A stretch of 64,000 bases of DNA from Pseudisothecium myosuroides (taxonomy: Eukaryota > Streptophyta > Bryopsida > Hypnales > Lembophyllaceae), in assembly GCA_951799445.1 (NCBI GenBank), contig OX637288.1, forward strand, positions 25,833,288-25,897,287, in the 5' to 3' direction. Each line of letters begins with the position of its first letter. Position 1 is the first letter of the stretch. Shown one piece after another: positions 11,097-21,837 of the stretch. Under the pieces are notes generated by a model. That model was not told where the DNA came from. It was given only the letters and a program-made list of their open reading frames with translations, and did not search any database. Both the position numbers and the translations under genes were made by a program.

Positions 11097-12534
11097 ATGG
11101 AAAGGTAATAGAAGGTTAGGAATGTGTAGTCTGCTCCAAGTTAGTTGACTCTGGAGAAGTGGTACCTTTGGAACGGGTATGGCGAGAATGTTTCCCAACG
11201 GCACAAGATTACTGAATCTTCACCAGGTGCAAACACACCAACTTTGCGTGGTATCTTCTAGACATGGCGGCTTGCAGGACAAGACGGCAGAGAGTATCTC
11301 CTCGTTGCGATCACTTCCTGTGGAACTCAGATTCTTCCGGCAGAAGGCTGAGGTACATGCATGCACCGAAACTCAAACCTCTAGCTTGACACGTCGAAGG
11401 TTCTGTAAAAGAAAAAATTCACTATTTAGCAACTCTCGACACAGAAGTACGTGCTGTAAAACGAAAGTAGCTAAAACCTGTTATGAGATTCAATTGACAT
11501 ATGTTTGCTCAAGAGATTCAAGTTCACGAGTTGCTAGGTGTGTACAACCAGTTGTGTACAAGCAGCCGAAAAGAATCTAGAAACAATATACGCCTACGTG
11601 GGTTGGGCATCATTTACAGTGACTTTCGTAAATAATAAGGAGTATTGTTAACCTGGTTTAACAAGGTCCTTTCAGTGTTTTGGTGTTTTTTGAGGTGACC
11701 ACCAAAAGCAAGTATTACCGAACTAACTAAACAGGAGGTGATTAATAGCCACATCTAAATGCAATTTTCATTTTGCTTTCCATGAAATTAGAGACCTTAC
11801 TAGTGAGCATTTTAGTTTGAATCCCTCCCAAGCATCCTCTGAGGTATGTTCCTATCTATGATCAGGTTTCACAAATGACCTTAGGAAAGAAACCTCTGGA
11901 TTATAGATTCAATAAGTCAGATATTTCCTCCTTATGTTCTTGTAGAGGGATTTCAATTGAAATGGCCATTACCACCTCAAGAGGACTCTAAGAGGACTCT
12001 GCTAGAATGGTTAATAATGTTTCTATGATTGGATGAGGAGTGAGATTTTACAGAAATCAGCAAATTCTAATACCTAAATGACAGAGAAGAGCGAGCCTGA
12101 TGGTTGTTGCGGTAAAGAAGCATCAGGTGGATGCCAAACTAAGCAACCTCACTCTGGAAATGGCCCACGCCATTACAGACGTGTCTACAGTGTCTGCCGA
12201 TGTCGAGATTCTCAAGAAAGAAGTCAGTTTGGTGAAAGTCGAACTCTCGGAACTGGCCCAAGCCATGACAGACGTGTCTACAGTGTCTGCCGATGTCGAG
12301 ATTCTCAAGAAAGAAGTCAGTACGGTGAAAGTCGAACTCACGGAACTGCCAGGTATTGTTCAAATGCTGAGAGCAAGTGGTGACCGGCTCGACAGTCATG
12401 CATCACGTTACTTGGAGAGTTACGAGAAGTATAATGAAATGAATAGAATGCCTTACGTTTACCTCATTTTACTTGTTCTGGTACTTAATTTGATACTCGA
12501 GGTATTCTTATTGATGAAGTTTCTGAAAGGGTGA
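11097..12534 (+). CDS. Unrecognised coiled-coil protein with C-terminal membrane anchor
   Basis: Three exons join in phase: 11097-11104 (or extending upstream), 11262-11352 and 12085-12534, with GT-AG junctions (AG/GTAATA, TTCTAG/A, GAG/GTACAT, GACAG/AGA). The predicted 182-residue protein starts MERHGGLQDK; the frame stays open upstream of this ATG back to an acceptor-like TTTGCAG near 11010, so an earlier start is possible. Two near-identical 31-residue repeats (DVSTVSADVEILKKEVS) form a heptad-like coil. The C-terminus has about 18 hydrophobic residues (YLILLVLVLNLILEVFLL) and a short basic end, KFLKG. This suggests a tail-anchored protein facing the cytosol. It converges on the DUF3326 gene, with stop codons 185 bp apart. 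I do not recognise the family and assign no function. Confidence 0.6.
12163..12348 (+). repeat. In-frame 93-bp tandem duplication in the coiled-coil gene
   Basis: 12163-12255 and 12256-12348 are direct copies differing at only about five bases. The period is exactly 31 codons, so the frame is kept and the coiled coil is lengthened by one unit. The few differences suggest a recent event or gene conversion. Confidence 0.9.
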
Positions 12535-12719
12535 CTGGAAAACATGAAGATGTGATGACTAAAATTTCGACTGTCTATGTAGCCAAAACCTCAGATAGAG
12601 TTGTTGCAGCAATTTGCTTCATTGTTGGGCAACTTCTACAAATCTGGATGTAAAAAATGATGTTAAATCACATCAATTATAAATAAATGCCAAATTGGAT
12701 ATCCTAAATTCTAAGTATA

Positions 12720-15700
12720 TCAGCACACTCCAGTCATTGCTAGGGGTGGCTGTTCTAGTCTCTTCAAAGAACTTAAACTACCCTCACCATGTTCGGGAGT
12801 TGCAATCCTTTGCATATGACTCACCCCATTCCTACGCAGTGAATTTGGGTCTACACCTGCTTTGTGGGCAGCAATTACACCTAGAGCTTCCCAGTAGTTT
12901 GCAACACGAACCTGCCAAACAATCCGCTTGATAACTAATTCTGGATACAGCCATAGCCAAAAAAATTGCAAGAAATATATAGTTGATGCTGTTCAGAGAC
13001 AACTCACCACGCATCCAGCACTATGCAATGTACAGTACTATACATAGGAATACCAATTGACGACAAAGTAATAAACCGAGACCAGACTTCGTTCCAAACA
13101 ATAATATGAATTAACCCCTAAAGGACTAAGGAGCCCATTTTGGACTTTTCGACAACTCAGGCAAGTTCAAGTTGACTTCATAATTCGGCTTATGTTGACT
13201 TATGTTGGCTTATGTTGACAACTTCATAACTTGGAATTTTTGCATGAAATTTTTAGAACACACGTTAATCATCCTAATCTACTTGTGAAGCTTTGTTTCG
13301 CATCATTCCAATAAATAGTGCAAAAGCGAGAGGGATTTTTTTTATTTCAATGTCAAATTGGGCAACTAAAATAAATCTTCTAAAAAAGATTAATTAATTT
13401 TATTGGATTGTATAGATTGATACCTACTCAAAAACATTTTGAATAATGAGGTGAAAGGTATGAGGAGTTTTATTTTGCAGCAATGAAGGTAGAAAAAACA
13501 CATAAAGTTGTTTTTTTAACTCAATTTTGAAAATTTTCAAATAAAAACAAAAATAAAAGATACCAATTGTTTACTATAACATTCTCACTATTGTTCTCAC
13601 CATTGGTATTAACAATTCTCAATTTCTTGTAAAAGTTATTAGTAGTTTAGTTCTCTTTCATTCAGTACCACCTTCCACTTCATAATTTTTCTAAAGATGA
13701 ATATGAAAGTTTTTTTGGTTAAGTTTTTTTACATATATTCTCAACCCATTTTCCAGCATATTGACTAAAACGTGCAAGTTATGGGACATACATTTTTCTT
13801 TCTAAAAATGTTGAAAGACAAAACTTCACCCTTTCACTATGACTTAATATTAGATTGCAAAGGAAAGCCTTTGAAGTATAGGCACATTGGACTTGCAAGC
13901 AGTCGGGATATTCACGCTAAAATTTAAATTTTAGGAGGATTTACTTTAATATGTTCAAAGCAACTGTTAAAAAAATAACCTTGCTTTAGGGGCAAGCATT
14001 TTGAAGCAGTTTTGGCCTCTAAACATGAAAGACTTTAGGGGTTAAGTTCAATATGGATTCAGAAGTTGTACCACATTGACCAGCCCCATTTTCTCTGGTG
14101 TGTCGTCCAGCACCGTTTCATTCTCTTCCACTGCAATGAGCAGAGGCTGCACAACAGATATAATGATAGTGAGACTTTGGAACCAGAACGAGAAGGATTG
14201 TTCCGCCATCAAAATTCACCACCACGACATCCACATTGACTTAATATTAGATTGTAAAGTTCTGTTTGAGGAGCGGTGAGTCGGTGACTAAGTAGCCGAG
14301 ATATCTGCCCTATTCAACTACACTGGATCCAAATAGAGACGCCACCTGGACAGCTTTCAAAACTCTTGAAAATAAATGCTCAATGTTACTTGTTTCACTA
14401 CCTTGCGGCCAGACTTTCGACCCAATGCGAGGGTTCCCCCTCCTCCGCAAGCGTTTGCGGGCACCACCACACAATCAACGTCATCGGCCCATAGCGTTCC
14501 TGAACTGCCTCCGTTTCCCCTCTCAACGAATTGAGGCGCCTTGCTTAGACCAGCAAGCACGCAGGGAAGAAACGTATACCCGATCTGTTTCACATCCAAC
14601 ATGCGTTATAAATAAATGTGAGTTAAGACGGGGATAGATAGAAATGACCAAATAAATGTGGAGCGATGTGATCATGGAGTCGATTTTGTCAATCATGAGT
14701 GTACATTATTATAGCAGGAATGCTACAATATGATGATGAATATTGAAAGCTGATAACTACGAATAATGCTATGTATTCATAGACATTCAAAACAGATTTC
14801 ATTGTGTACCTCTTCTGCAGCAGATCGAGGGGAGATGGACGCATCAAGAGGCAAGGGTGAAAGTGCAGGAGCATGAGCACATGGAAGCCCGAATTCTCCA
14901 ACTACCATGTGACTTATCACTGCTTCCACTCCAGCTAAAACATCAACTCCCTGCATAAAGAACAGTAGAAAATTGTTCAGGCTCTTTCCAAATTGCATGT
15001 TCACAATCAATTTGATGAATTTTCCAAGCAGCAGCTGTTTACTAGCCTGACCTGGCCTTGCCGATAGTCCACCAGATCGTCAACACTGTCATCAGGAAAC
15101 CTCGCCACCACAGCAATAGCGTCCACACTGGCACCTTTCACTAATGTTTCCACAGCTCTCATCAATGAGTCAGGTCGACAGAGCCTACCAGTTGAAGTGC
15201 CTGTACTGGGATCAAGCCATTTCTCTACCTGCAATAGTTTCACTGTAAACCAACCTTATTCACAAAAGATGTAAATGACAAATCTATTTCATTTTCATGA
15301 GATAAACTCATTTCTTGAAATTACCCAACAGAAATTCCAACGACTTAGAAATTTTATATACCTGCACCTCTAGAATTTGCTTCAATTTCAAATAAACTGA
15401 CCTGTAAAGGTGCGTCCGTAATGGTGTATTCTAAAACAGGAAGGCCAAGAGTGGCCCGTGTTGCATCTGCAACTTGAAGATGCCTTTGTATAAGTTCTTC
15501 CTCAATACCCATATCTAAGACTAATCCAACCTGCGTATTGACAATAGCATCGAACCTCAACATAATATTTTGACGCTAAACCGTCCAGAAAAAACAAAAG
15601 AAGATGAACTCAATCACCCACGCATTATACACCAAAACAATCCAATACGTATTCACGGTTATTCAACAACCTCATTATAGACATATGGTCCTGCTAGCAA

Positions 15701-16281
15701 CCAGAAAGATTAGAGAAGAATCTTCAGATGCTATCATAAACTTCATAAACCTCAAAAACCACATGCTATGCAAAAAATCACGCAAAGCTGTGTTGTTAAA
15801 CCGACCATTACTGGCACGCAGTAAACAAGGAATCCCAAGGAATCTAATTCGACTCAAAACCCTGCAGTGTGATATTCTGATAAACCTGATCAGTATACAC
15901 AAATGAAGTGGCAACACACCCGATTCTGGTGGACAGGCTGGAGTCCCCAAGCTCCTTCCGCAAAGCGGTCAAGAGCATATCCTTCAACATACAGCGTATG
16001 TGCCATTGGCCAGTACAGCATAGCTCCATTCAAAACCTGATACAGGTAACAGAAAAGTGATTAAACACACTTCCAACAAACGCTATAGAAGGTCAACGAA
16101 AAAAAAGCATCCTTTGCTAACGTACATTGGGATGAGTGATGAGACAATCGACAACGGAAGACATCGCTCGCGCTACTGGTAACGAATCTCCTGCAAAACC
16201 TCCTATGGTCGCACCAGTTCCTGTGGGTACTATCATAACTGCAGTGTAAGGCTTTTGACCTGCTCCGCTCGAGCTCTGCAT
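12720..16281 (-). CDS. DUF3326 family protein, complete, eight coding exons
   Basis: Exons in transcript order: 16281-16126, 16036-15920, 15530-15402, 15228-15052, 14950-14810, 14584-14402, 14146-14075 and 12911-12720. All introns lie in phase 0 with GT-AG ends, giving 388 residues. Recognisable family blocks in order: YTAVMIVPTGTGATIGG, LITHPN, GAMLYWPM, VEGYALDRFAEG, VGLVLDMGIEEE, VADATRATLGLPVLEY, RPDSLMRAVETLV, VVARFPDDS, GVDVLAGVEAVISH, CAHAPALSPLPLD, IGYTFLPCVLAGLS, LIAVEENETVLDDTP and ANYWEALGVIAAHKAGVDP. This domain is conserved in cyanobacteria and plants; its biochemical role is not known to me. The ATG at 16281 gives a short lead-in (MQSSSGAGQK) without an obvious transit peptide; 5' UTR exons may exist upstream. 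Intron 8 is expanded by a 935-bp TTAA element. The exon-7/8 donor could be three bases further on. Confidence 0.9.
13111..14045 (+). mobile_element. TTAA-family element in DUF3326 intron 8
   Basis: 935 bp, from TTAACCCCTAAAGGAC to CTTTAGGGGTTAA. The terminal inverted repeats are almost perfect and TTAA bounds both sides. It is non-coding and shares the family words AGTGCAAAAG, CATTTTGAATAATGAGGTG and TTTTGGCC. It takes up most of the 1163-bp intron and ends only 29 bp from the splice donor, so the intron would be about 230 bp without it. Confidence 0.85.
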
Positions 16282-16612
16282 CCAAACAAACAAAGCAGAC
16301 GCTTAGGCAAACCAACGGTTAAGATACTGAAACACTAAATCCTGACCAGAGAGTCGCAACTAAAGGAAGTCGTACATCCACTTACATTTTGGTACAAAAA
16401 TAGAAAACGAAAAGTAATATAGAGCATCTCAATGTTTGAAACAAGATTCAAAACGGAGACTGAAATCCATGAAATCTGAATCCTTAAACCCATGATAGGA
16501 TTTCGAATATTTCTAGGTGAGCCAACTTAAAACGCGGCCTAAACTCTCCCTTAAATGGATCGCAAGTGAATTCGAAGAGAACTTAATTTAAGACCACTGC
16601 TTCACAGAACCT

Positions 16613-16852
16613 TTAACCCTAACGGACCAAGAATTCATGGATTCGAAATGATCAATTCAATTTATCATACTTTGAAAAATATACGACAGGTGAGGCGAAT
16701 TTCATATCGCCAGAATCAGTGAAGAACACAACACGAGTTTGATAAAAAAAATACAGAAATTTGGACAAAAAAAAAGCACCCGCATGACCTAATCAAAACT
16801 GCTGAAACATACATGAGTCCCAGTTTGGGTCTCTTGATCCTTCAGAGGTTAA
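16613..16852. mobile_element. Short TTAA-type MITE upstream of the DUF3326 start
   Basis: 240 bp from TTAACCCTAACGGACCAAGA to TCTTGATCCTTCAGAGGTTAA-type end, with TTAA kept at both termini. It aligns along its length with 990-1214. It lies about 330 bp upstream of the DUF3326 ATG, in the promoter or a 5' UTR intron. Confidence 0.7.
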
Positions 16853-17649
16853 AATGTGGATTAGCGCACTACTAGCTCCAGAGTTTCACGTCATGGAATT
16901 GGCATACTTTGCACGCAATAGAAATTCATACAACTTAACCTTAAAACGCATTCAAATCTAGATTTCAATATATTGGAGAAGTGAAGTAGGAAGAAGACAA
17001 GTTCATAAGACTACATGAATTTTAACCGCTTGTAATCGCCTGACATTCTTAAGGGGTCTCAAATGACCGAATCTGAAAACCCTCGAGGATTTAAAGCTGC
17101 TACTGAGTGCGCCTGTTTACAGCAACCAACGACAGAAAATCAGGTACTACCTACTAGCAAAACTGCAGATTGCACCTATCAAAACCAAAATTCTATATAA
17201 GAGCTTTCTCAGAACAGTTTTCTGGACAATTCTGACAAGAAACAAGCACTGCTTGAAGACATACAGGTAAGTAGACCTAAAATGCACCACAACAGACCTA
17301 AGTGACTTCTAAAGACGAATTGCCTGGAACCGCTGCAGCCATGAGTAGGCAGAACCACAACGCATCATACATTTCTCCACTACAACACATAAGAAGAAGT
17401 AACAAAACCATTCCAATTCAGGGTTTATCCTAAAACCCTGAATTCTCTGAGTCCCCTGCATCCAAAAAATCCAAATTTGAAAAGAAATACACACTCATTG
17501 ATTTGACTAACCTTCTGTTACTGCTCCAATTCTTGCGCCAGGGAATTGAGCGTAAAAGCAGGCCATCGCGGCGCCATTCATAGCTTTTGTTGAAAGCAAG
17601 AGTTATCCACAACTATCGACCCTGTAATCGCAATGTTGCACGGTTTTCA
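16853..17649. other. 5' flank of the DUF3326 gene
   Basis: No gene supported. A minus-strand ATG at about 17583 opens a 23-codon frame ending at a GTTAGT donor-like site, but its phase does not fit exon 1, so at best it is a 5' UTR exon or a neighbouring start. Confidence 0.3.
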
Positions 17650-17745
17650 ACCAAGTTTGTGACTGGAAATTTGTGACTAGAAATACGCGACTAGAAATGT
17701 GCAACAAGAAAATCGAGACTAGAAATTTGTGACTGAAAATGCAAA
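17650..17745. repeat. Minisatellite TGTGACTAGAAAT
   Basis: Five to six degenerate tandem units built on TTGTGACTAGAAAT (variants GACTGGAAAT, GCGACTAGAAAT, GAGACTAGAAAT, GACTGAAAAT), about 15-18 bp each. It lies about 1.4 kb upstream of the DUF3326 start. Confidence 0.7.
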
Positions 17746-17972
17746 TTGTGAATTGCGTGTCGTGAGATAGCGAATGCGGGAGGGCCACTCGAGCTGTGGG
17801 TTTCTGAAGAATGTTTACGAAATCTTCATCCGGCATAAAGACCATCATAACGCAAACGTTCATCCAAATTCTAGATGGATTACGACTTTCTTTCTTGAAT
17901 TAAAAAATAGGAAGATCGATTTGAAAAAATGTGTAATGAAAAGTGGTAACTCTTTCTAAATTATTTGTATTA

Positions 17973-18225
17973 TGGTAGGTATGCCAAAACCGCCACTAAT
18001 TGCTACTGTGCCTAATTACTACTATTAGACTGTTCAAATTCTTATATATTCTTATTGGCAAGGGAAAGGAGGTTCCAATGCACCAAAGAACACGACATTT
18101 GGATACTGTATGCAAAAGTTATGAAGGAACTAAGTTTGGTTCTAAAAGCGTTTCTTTCACATAGGCACATAACTAATTTTGGAGATGTACACATACTGAA
18201 CATGGCGCATTTGGAATGCCTACCT
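17973..18225. mobile_element. MITE, GGTAGGTATCCCAAAACCGCC family, copy 1
   Basis: Left end TGGTAGGTATGCCAAAACCGCC and right end ATGCCTACCT, with TA on each side. The interior is nearly the same as 29412-29681 (shared run TTATATATTCTTATTGGCAA and the GGTTCCAATGCACCAAAGAA block). The 61-residue ORF inside is shared by both copies but not recognised. Confidence 0.75.
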
Positions 18226-18228
18226 TAC

Positions 18229-19599
18229 AGGTTTATATAGATCATGGATTTTCTCATTCCGTTGATATTTTACTCAATCTCCCTTTTAAATCTTTTCAAT
18301 GAATATTAATTGGATGAAGTGAATTTTTTAAATTATTTGTCATCTATGCAATGAAATGTTGAGCATTTAGGGTCAGTTATCAAAACTTATGGACCAAAAT
18401 TTAGTTCAAATTTCCAGATTTCCAAAATGTAATAGTGCGTTGTAATTAAAGTACAACTTAGAAGAATAGTTTGGTGATGATATTCAAGAAAAAGTTTAAA
18501 ATATTGACCTATGGACTAAAGCTATATGATGGAATTCACAATTGCACAAATATTTATCATTAAATTTTGAAACAACAATTTTATGATTTTTTTTCTGAAA
18601 TAGATTATGAATTGAGCTTTAGATATTCTCACAAAAATTAATTTCTAACAAATTTGAAATATTATTTTATTGGAAACATTTATTAAAAGTCATTTTTTTA
18701 ACTAAATTTTTTAGATGTTGAGGTGAAATACATTTATAATCTTTGATCTGCATAATTTTTATACAAAAGGGTTTTCAAAGTCTATAATGTACGGAAGTTA
18801 GAAAATTAATATGAGAATTCAATCTAAAAGAATTTGGATGCCTCAAAAACTCAACTATTTGTCACCAAGAGCAATTTATAATTTGTTTATGACCTCTATA
18901 GGCTTGTGAATGACTTGTCTTAATTGCAGAACTTCAATAGTGTTCATGTATTTAATTTTGTGGTGTTGTAGTACGTGTTCAAAATTTCAAATCAAAATAG
19001 ATTCTTTTATATTCCTATAATTTTTTATTTTTTATTATTTTAAGATGTTTGGATGTTAAAATTCAAAATGACTGTTGTCACAAATGTCTTTTCAAATTTA
19101 AGTGTTTGGGTCTTCAATATCATGAAGACCTCGTACTCAAGTTTATATGATAGTGATTTTAACCAATAATGATTCAAAATTATATATTATGGATGATGAA
19201 TAGAGTATATAGGACTATGTTTGTCGTCTAAGTCTATGAGGCTTAGATAGTTGAGCCAATAAACGCTTCATTCATGCTAGTCCTTCAAAGAGTATAGTTA
19301 CTCTTCTCTTTTTTCTTCTGTAGGACTATATTTTGCCAAATAATTTCTCATCCGTGCCTCAATTATTAACAAAAAAGCCTCCTTGATGACCAATGTGACA
19401 AAATCAAAATCAATAGTATACATGTACACAAATACAAGTCATAATTCAAAAAAAAAGGTTGAAACATTTAGAAAACTAAATGATTGTAGCACCATGACAT
19501 CTTAAAAGGTCGTCATAGCGGTGCTTTCAATTCAAACAATACAAAGTCTAAGTTCTAATTTGATGTGGTGTTAGTTTGGCAGTCTTGGTATGACCATAA
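18229..19599. other. AT-rich intergenic, nothing recognised
   Basis: Very AT-rich, no ORF beyond chance, no repeat I can define. Confidence 0.4.
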
Positions 19600-19602
19600 T
19601 AA

Positions 19603-19894
19603 AGCCCTCCTGCCATGTGAGCCAGGCCGGTCAAGTTCACCGGGGAGCTACAGGGACAAAGTTGGGAATTGTCCTGCCATGTGCACCCGGTGGGTGGGGG
19701 AGAGACCAAGTAAGTATCTCCCACGTATTGATTCCTTCAAGATTGTTCCATCTTGACTAATGGGGTTGTCCACCAACGATCGGTGAAACTTGACATCCTA
19801 CTTCTCCGTTCACCGCGGCGAGCAAGACAATCGATGTTCAATTCTTGTCATTTAGTGTTGTTTCTGCCTACCCGGCTCACATGGCAGGAGGCCC
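19603..19894. mobile_element. PIF/Harbinger-like MITE
   Basis: Inverted ends GCCCTCCTGCCATGTGAGCC and GGCTCACATGGCAGGAGGCC, flanked by TAA on both sides (19600-19602, 19895-19897). GC-rich ends with a 3-bp TAA duplication fit PIF/Harbinger MITEs. GTCAAGTTCACCGG and its inverse GGTGAAACTTGAC extend the symmetry inward. It is non-coding. Confidence 0.75.
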
Positions 19895-19897
19895 TAA

Positions 19898-20730
19898 GAT
19901 AATTCAACTCAAACGTGAGTGAAGGGCATGAACTGGACAGCTTAGGGCCAAGTTTTTTCTTTCTAAAAGCCAGGGTTAACTTAGTAGATACTAAAATTTG
20001 AAAACAGTCCACAATGTTCTGTTTCTCTTGACACAACAACTGAAAATTTGACCCAAACACTTTTTTCCAGAATTCTAGGCCTCTACTTATTTGTTATTTT
20101 TAGCATTTTCCTGAGATGCTGCCCCTACAGATACACTCCACTACAGTACCTAAACTTAACTTATTATACCATCAATCATCTGGCCAGGACTGAGTGAGGG
20201 AAGCTGAGTGAGGGATTCAATGTATGATTGGAAAGCGGTGATCCAAAAGTGTTTTAAGCTTATCAGATTACAGTGGCGCCAGTGGTGCCAATTGCAAGGG
20301 AGTCTGCCAATTTAGGCATCATTCTATGGAAAAGATGACAAACAAAAGGTTCATAATTTGAGGGAGCTCACAGAATGGGACCGTTGTGGGCTTGGGCTAA
20401 AGAAGATAGGTACCAATGAATGGGGAATGCCGGCAGTTAGTTAAAAGTTAGCCGGTTGAAATCAGGAATTGCCTAATTGGTTTCAAAATCTTCGGAAAAA
20501 ACCCGATCATTTAAGAGAAAAATTAAAGAATATTCTTTCTTTTTTAAAGGCCTCGCCGAGAAAATGCTTCAAACAATCGGTTGGTCCGAGAAATTGTAGG
20601 ATTTTAGCCGGTTGAGCTGAAAAACTCCCCGGACTGTGATAGGTACTAGTAGCGACCTTTTAAGAGCTGATCGCATTTGGGGGAAGCCAAGACTCCTTGA
20701 AATAAAAATTTTACCACACAACGCTATGGA
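19898..20730. other. Intergenic, nothing recognised
   Basis: Mixed-composition spacer without a supported gene. It may belong to the LINE-like remnant that follows. Confidence 0.3.
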
Positions 20731-21055
20731 GTGCCCTCCTTGACTGAGGATTGGCTGCTACTCTTAAGACGGACCTTGCCTCTAGACGTGGTCCTGAGCA
20801 TTCTGATAGGATTTGGACCAAGTTTTCTAGTATTTGGTTACAATCCCCGGTTCTTGCTACTAGCGTTGGTTACTCTATTAGGTGAATCAAAGAGGGTCTT
20901 CCTCTTTGTTTGTTCTCTTAGTTTCCTTGTTTCTTTTTTGTTTCTCATCTTCTCTTCCTTTGTCCAACCTTTGGCTCGGCAGTTACTTTTTCTCTCTTAA
21001 TACAATGGTTTCCATTTGTTATCAAAAAAAATAAAAAATAAAATAAAATTTTCAG
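20731..21055 (+). mobile_element. LINE-like 3' end with A-rich tail
   Basis: A T-rich 3' segment ends TCTCTTAATACAATGG, then TTTCCATTTGTTATC and an A-rich AAAAAATAAAAAATAAAATAAAA tail type. This order (T-rich tract, TTAATRCAATGG, A-rich tail) is typical of plant L1 retroposon 3' ends and recurs at 46600-46745. No reverse transcriptase is present, so this is inference. Confidence 0.4.
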
Positions 21056-21525
21056 CAAATTTTCAGCAAATTTTTGTAGGAAATAAAACATGGAATTGGA
21101 ATCCAACCCAAGTTGTTTCGTATTTTTTGGACCTTCCTCAAATTAGTTACGAATTCTTTTATTTTTTTGTTTTTGATAGAAATAAAGGGTTACCTTTATT
21201 GCAAGGGAAAAACACAAGCGCCCAGTCGCAACATGGCATGGGAGGTTAGCACGCAAAAGATAAAGCAATATAAACTACAATGGAGGAAACCCCACACACT
21301 GCAATGGCGCACAGTGCCCGTGCCGCCAAGGTAGGTGCCACCCTGCCACGATGGCCGAAATTCAAATCCAGCCCAAGGGAGAGCCCATCTAAGCGTCTAA
21401 TCAATCATCTCAACGGACATGCCATTGCAACACCATCTCTGCTTGAAGTGACCCCTAGCCACCGTCCAACAGCCGTTGGATTTTGCACGGACTTTGCAAA
21501 CTGTCTCCCACTCCAACCTTCTATA

Positions 21526-21837
21526 AGGTAGGAGGCTTGAAAAGCGACCCAGTTGTAAAACCAATCATGGCACAAAGGTATATTTTGCTTTCTTCCATGT
21601 ACCGACGGTATACATTTCAAGAGGTGGTCGCTTTTAGTGACCACTACATTTCAACTTCAAAAATTCATAACTAATTCCACAAAGGTCCAAAAAATATGAA
21701 ACGACTTGGGTTAGATGCGAATTCCATTTTTCTTCCTATTAAAATTTTCTAAAAATTGTTTCAAGGAGTTTAGCTTCCCCAAAATGGCAAACAGCTCTTA
21801 GATGGTCGGTTTATAGGCCTCCTACTTCAATCAATCA
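21526..21837. mobile_element. MITE, AGGTAGGAGGC family
   Basis: 312 bp from AGGTAGGAGGCTTGAAAAG to GGCCTCCTACTT, preceded by TA. The interior holds the family words GAGGTGGTCGCTTTTAGTGA, AACTAATTCCACAAAGGTCC and AAAATATGAAACGACTTGGG, also found at 39400-39520 and 47940-48070. Confidence 0.7.

Noticed and set aside
12078..12383. ORF MTEKSEPDGCCGKE in another frame
   Set aside because: Overlaps the duplicated coil in a shifted frame; the other frame has phase-consistent splice sites and a membrane anchor.
14048..14146. DUF3326 ending at TGA 14048-14050 right beside the TTAA element
   Set aside because: A further exon at 12911-12720 carries the conserved ANYWEALGVIAAHKAGVDP C-terminus, so the element is intronic, not in the 3' UTR.
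17490..17583. Possible first coding exon of the DUF3326 gene (MNGAAMACFYAQ)
   Set aside because: Its donor leaves phase 1, but the next exon needs phase 0, and a good in-frame ATG exists at 16281.
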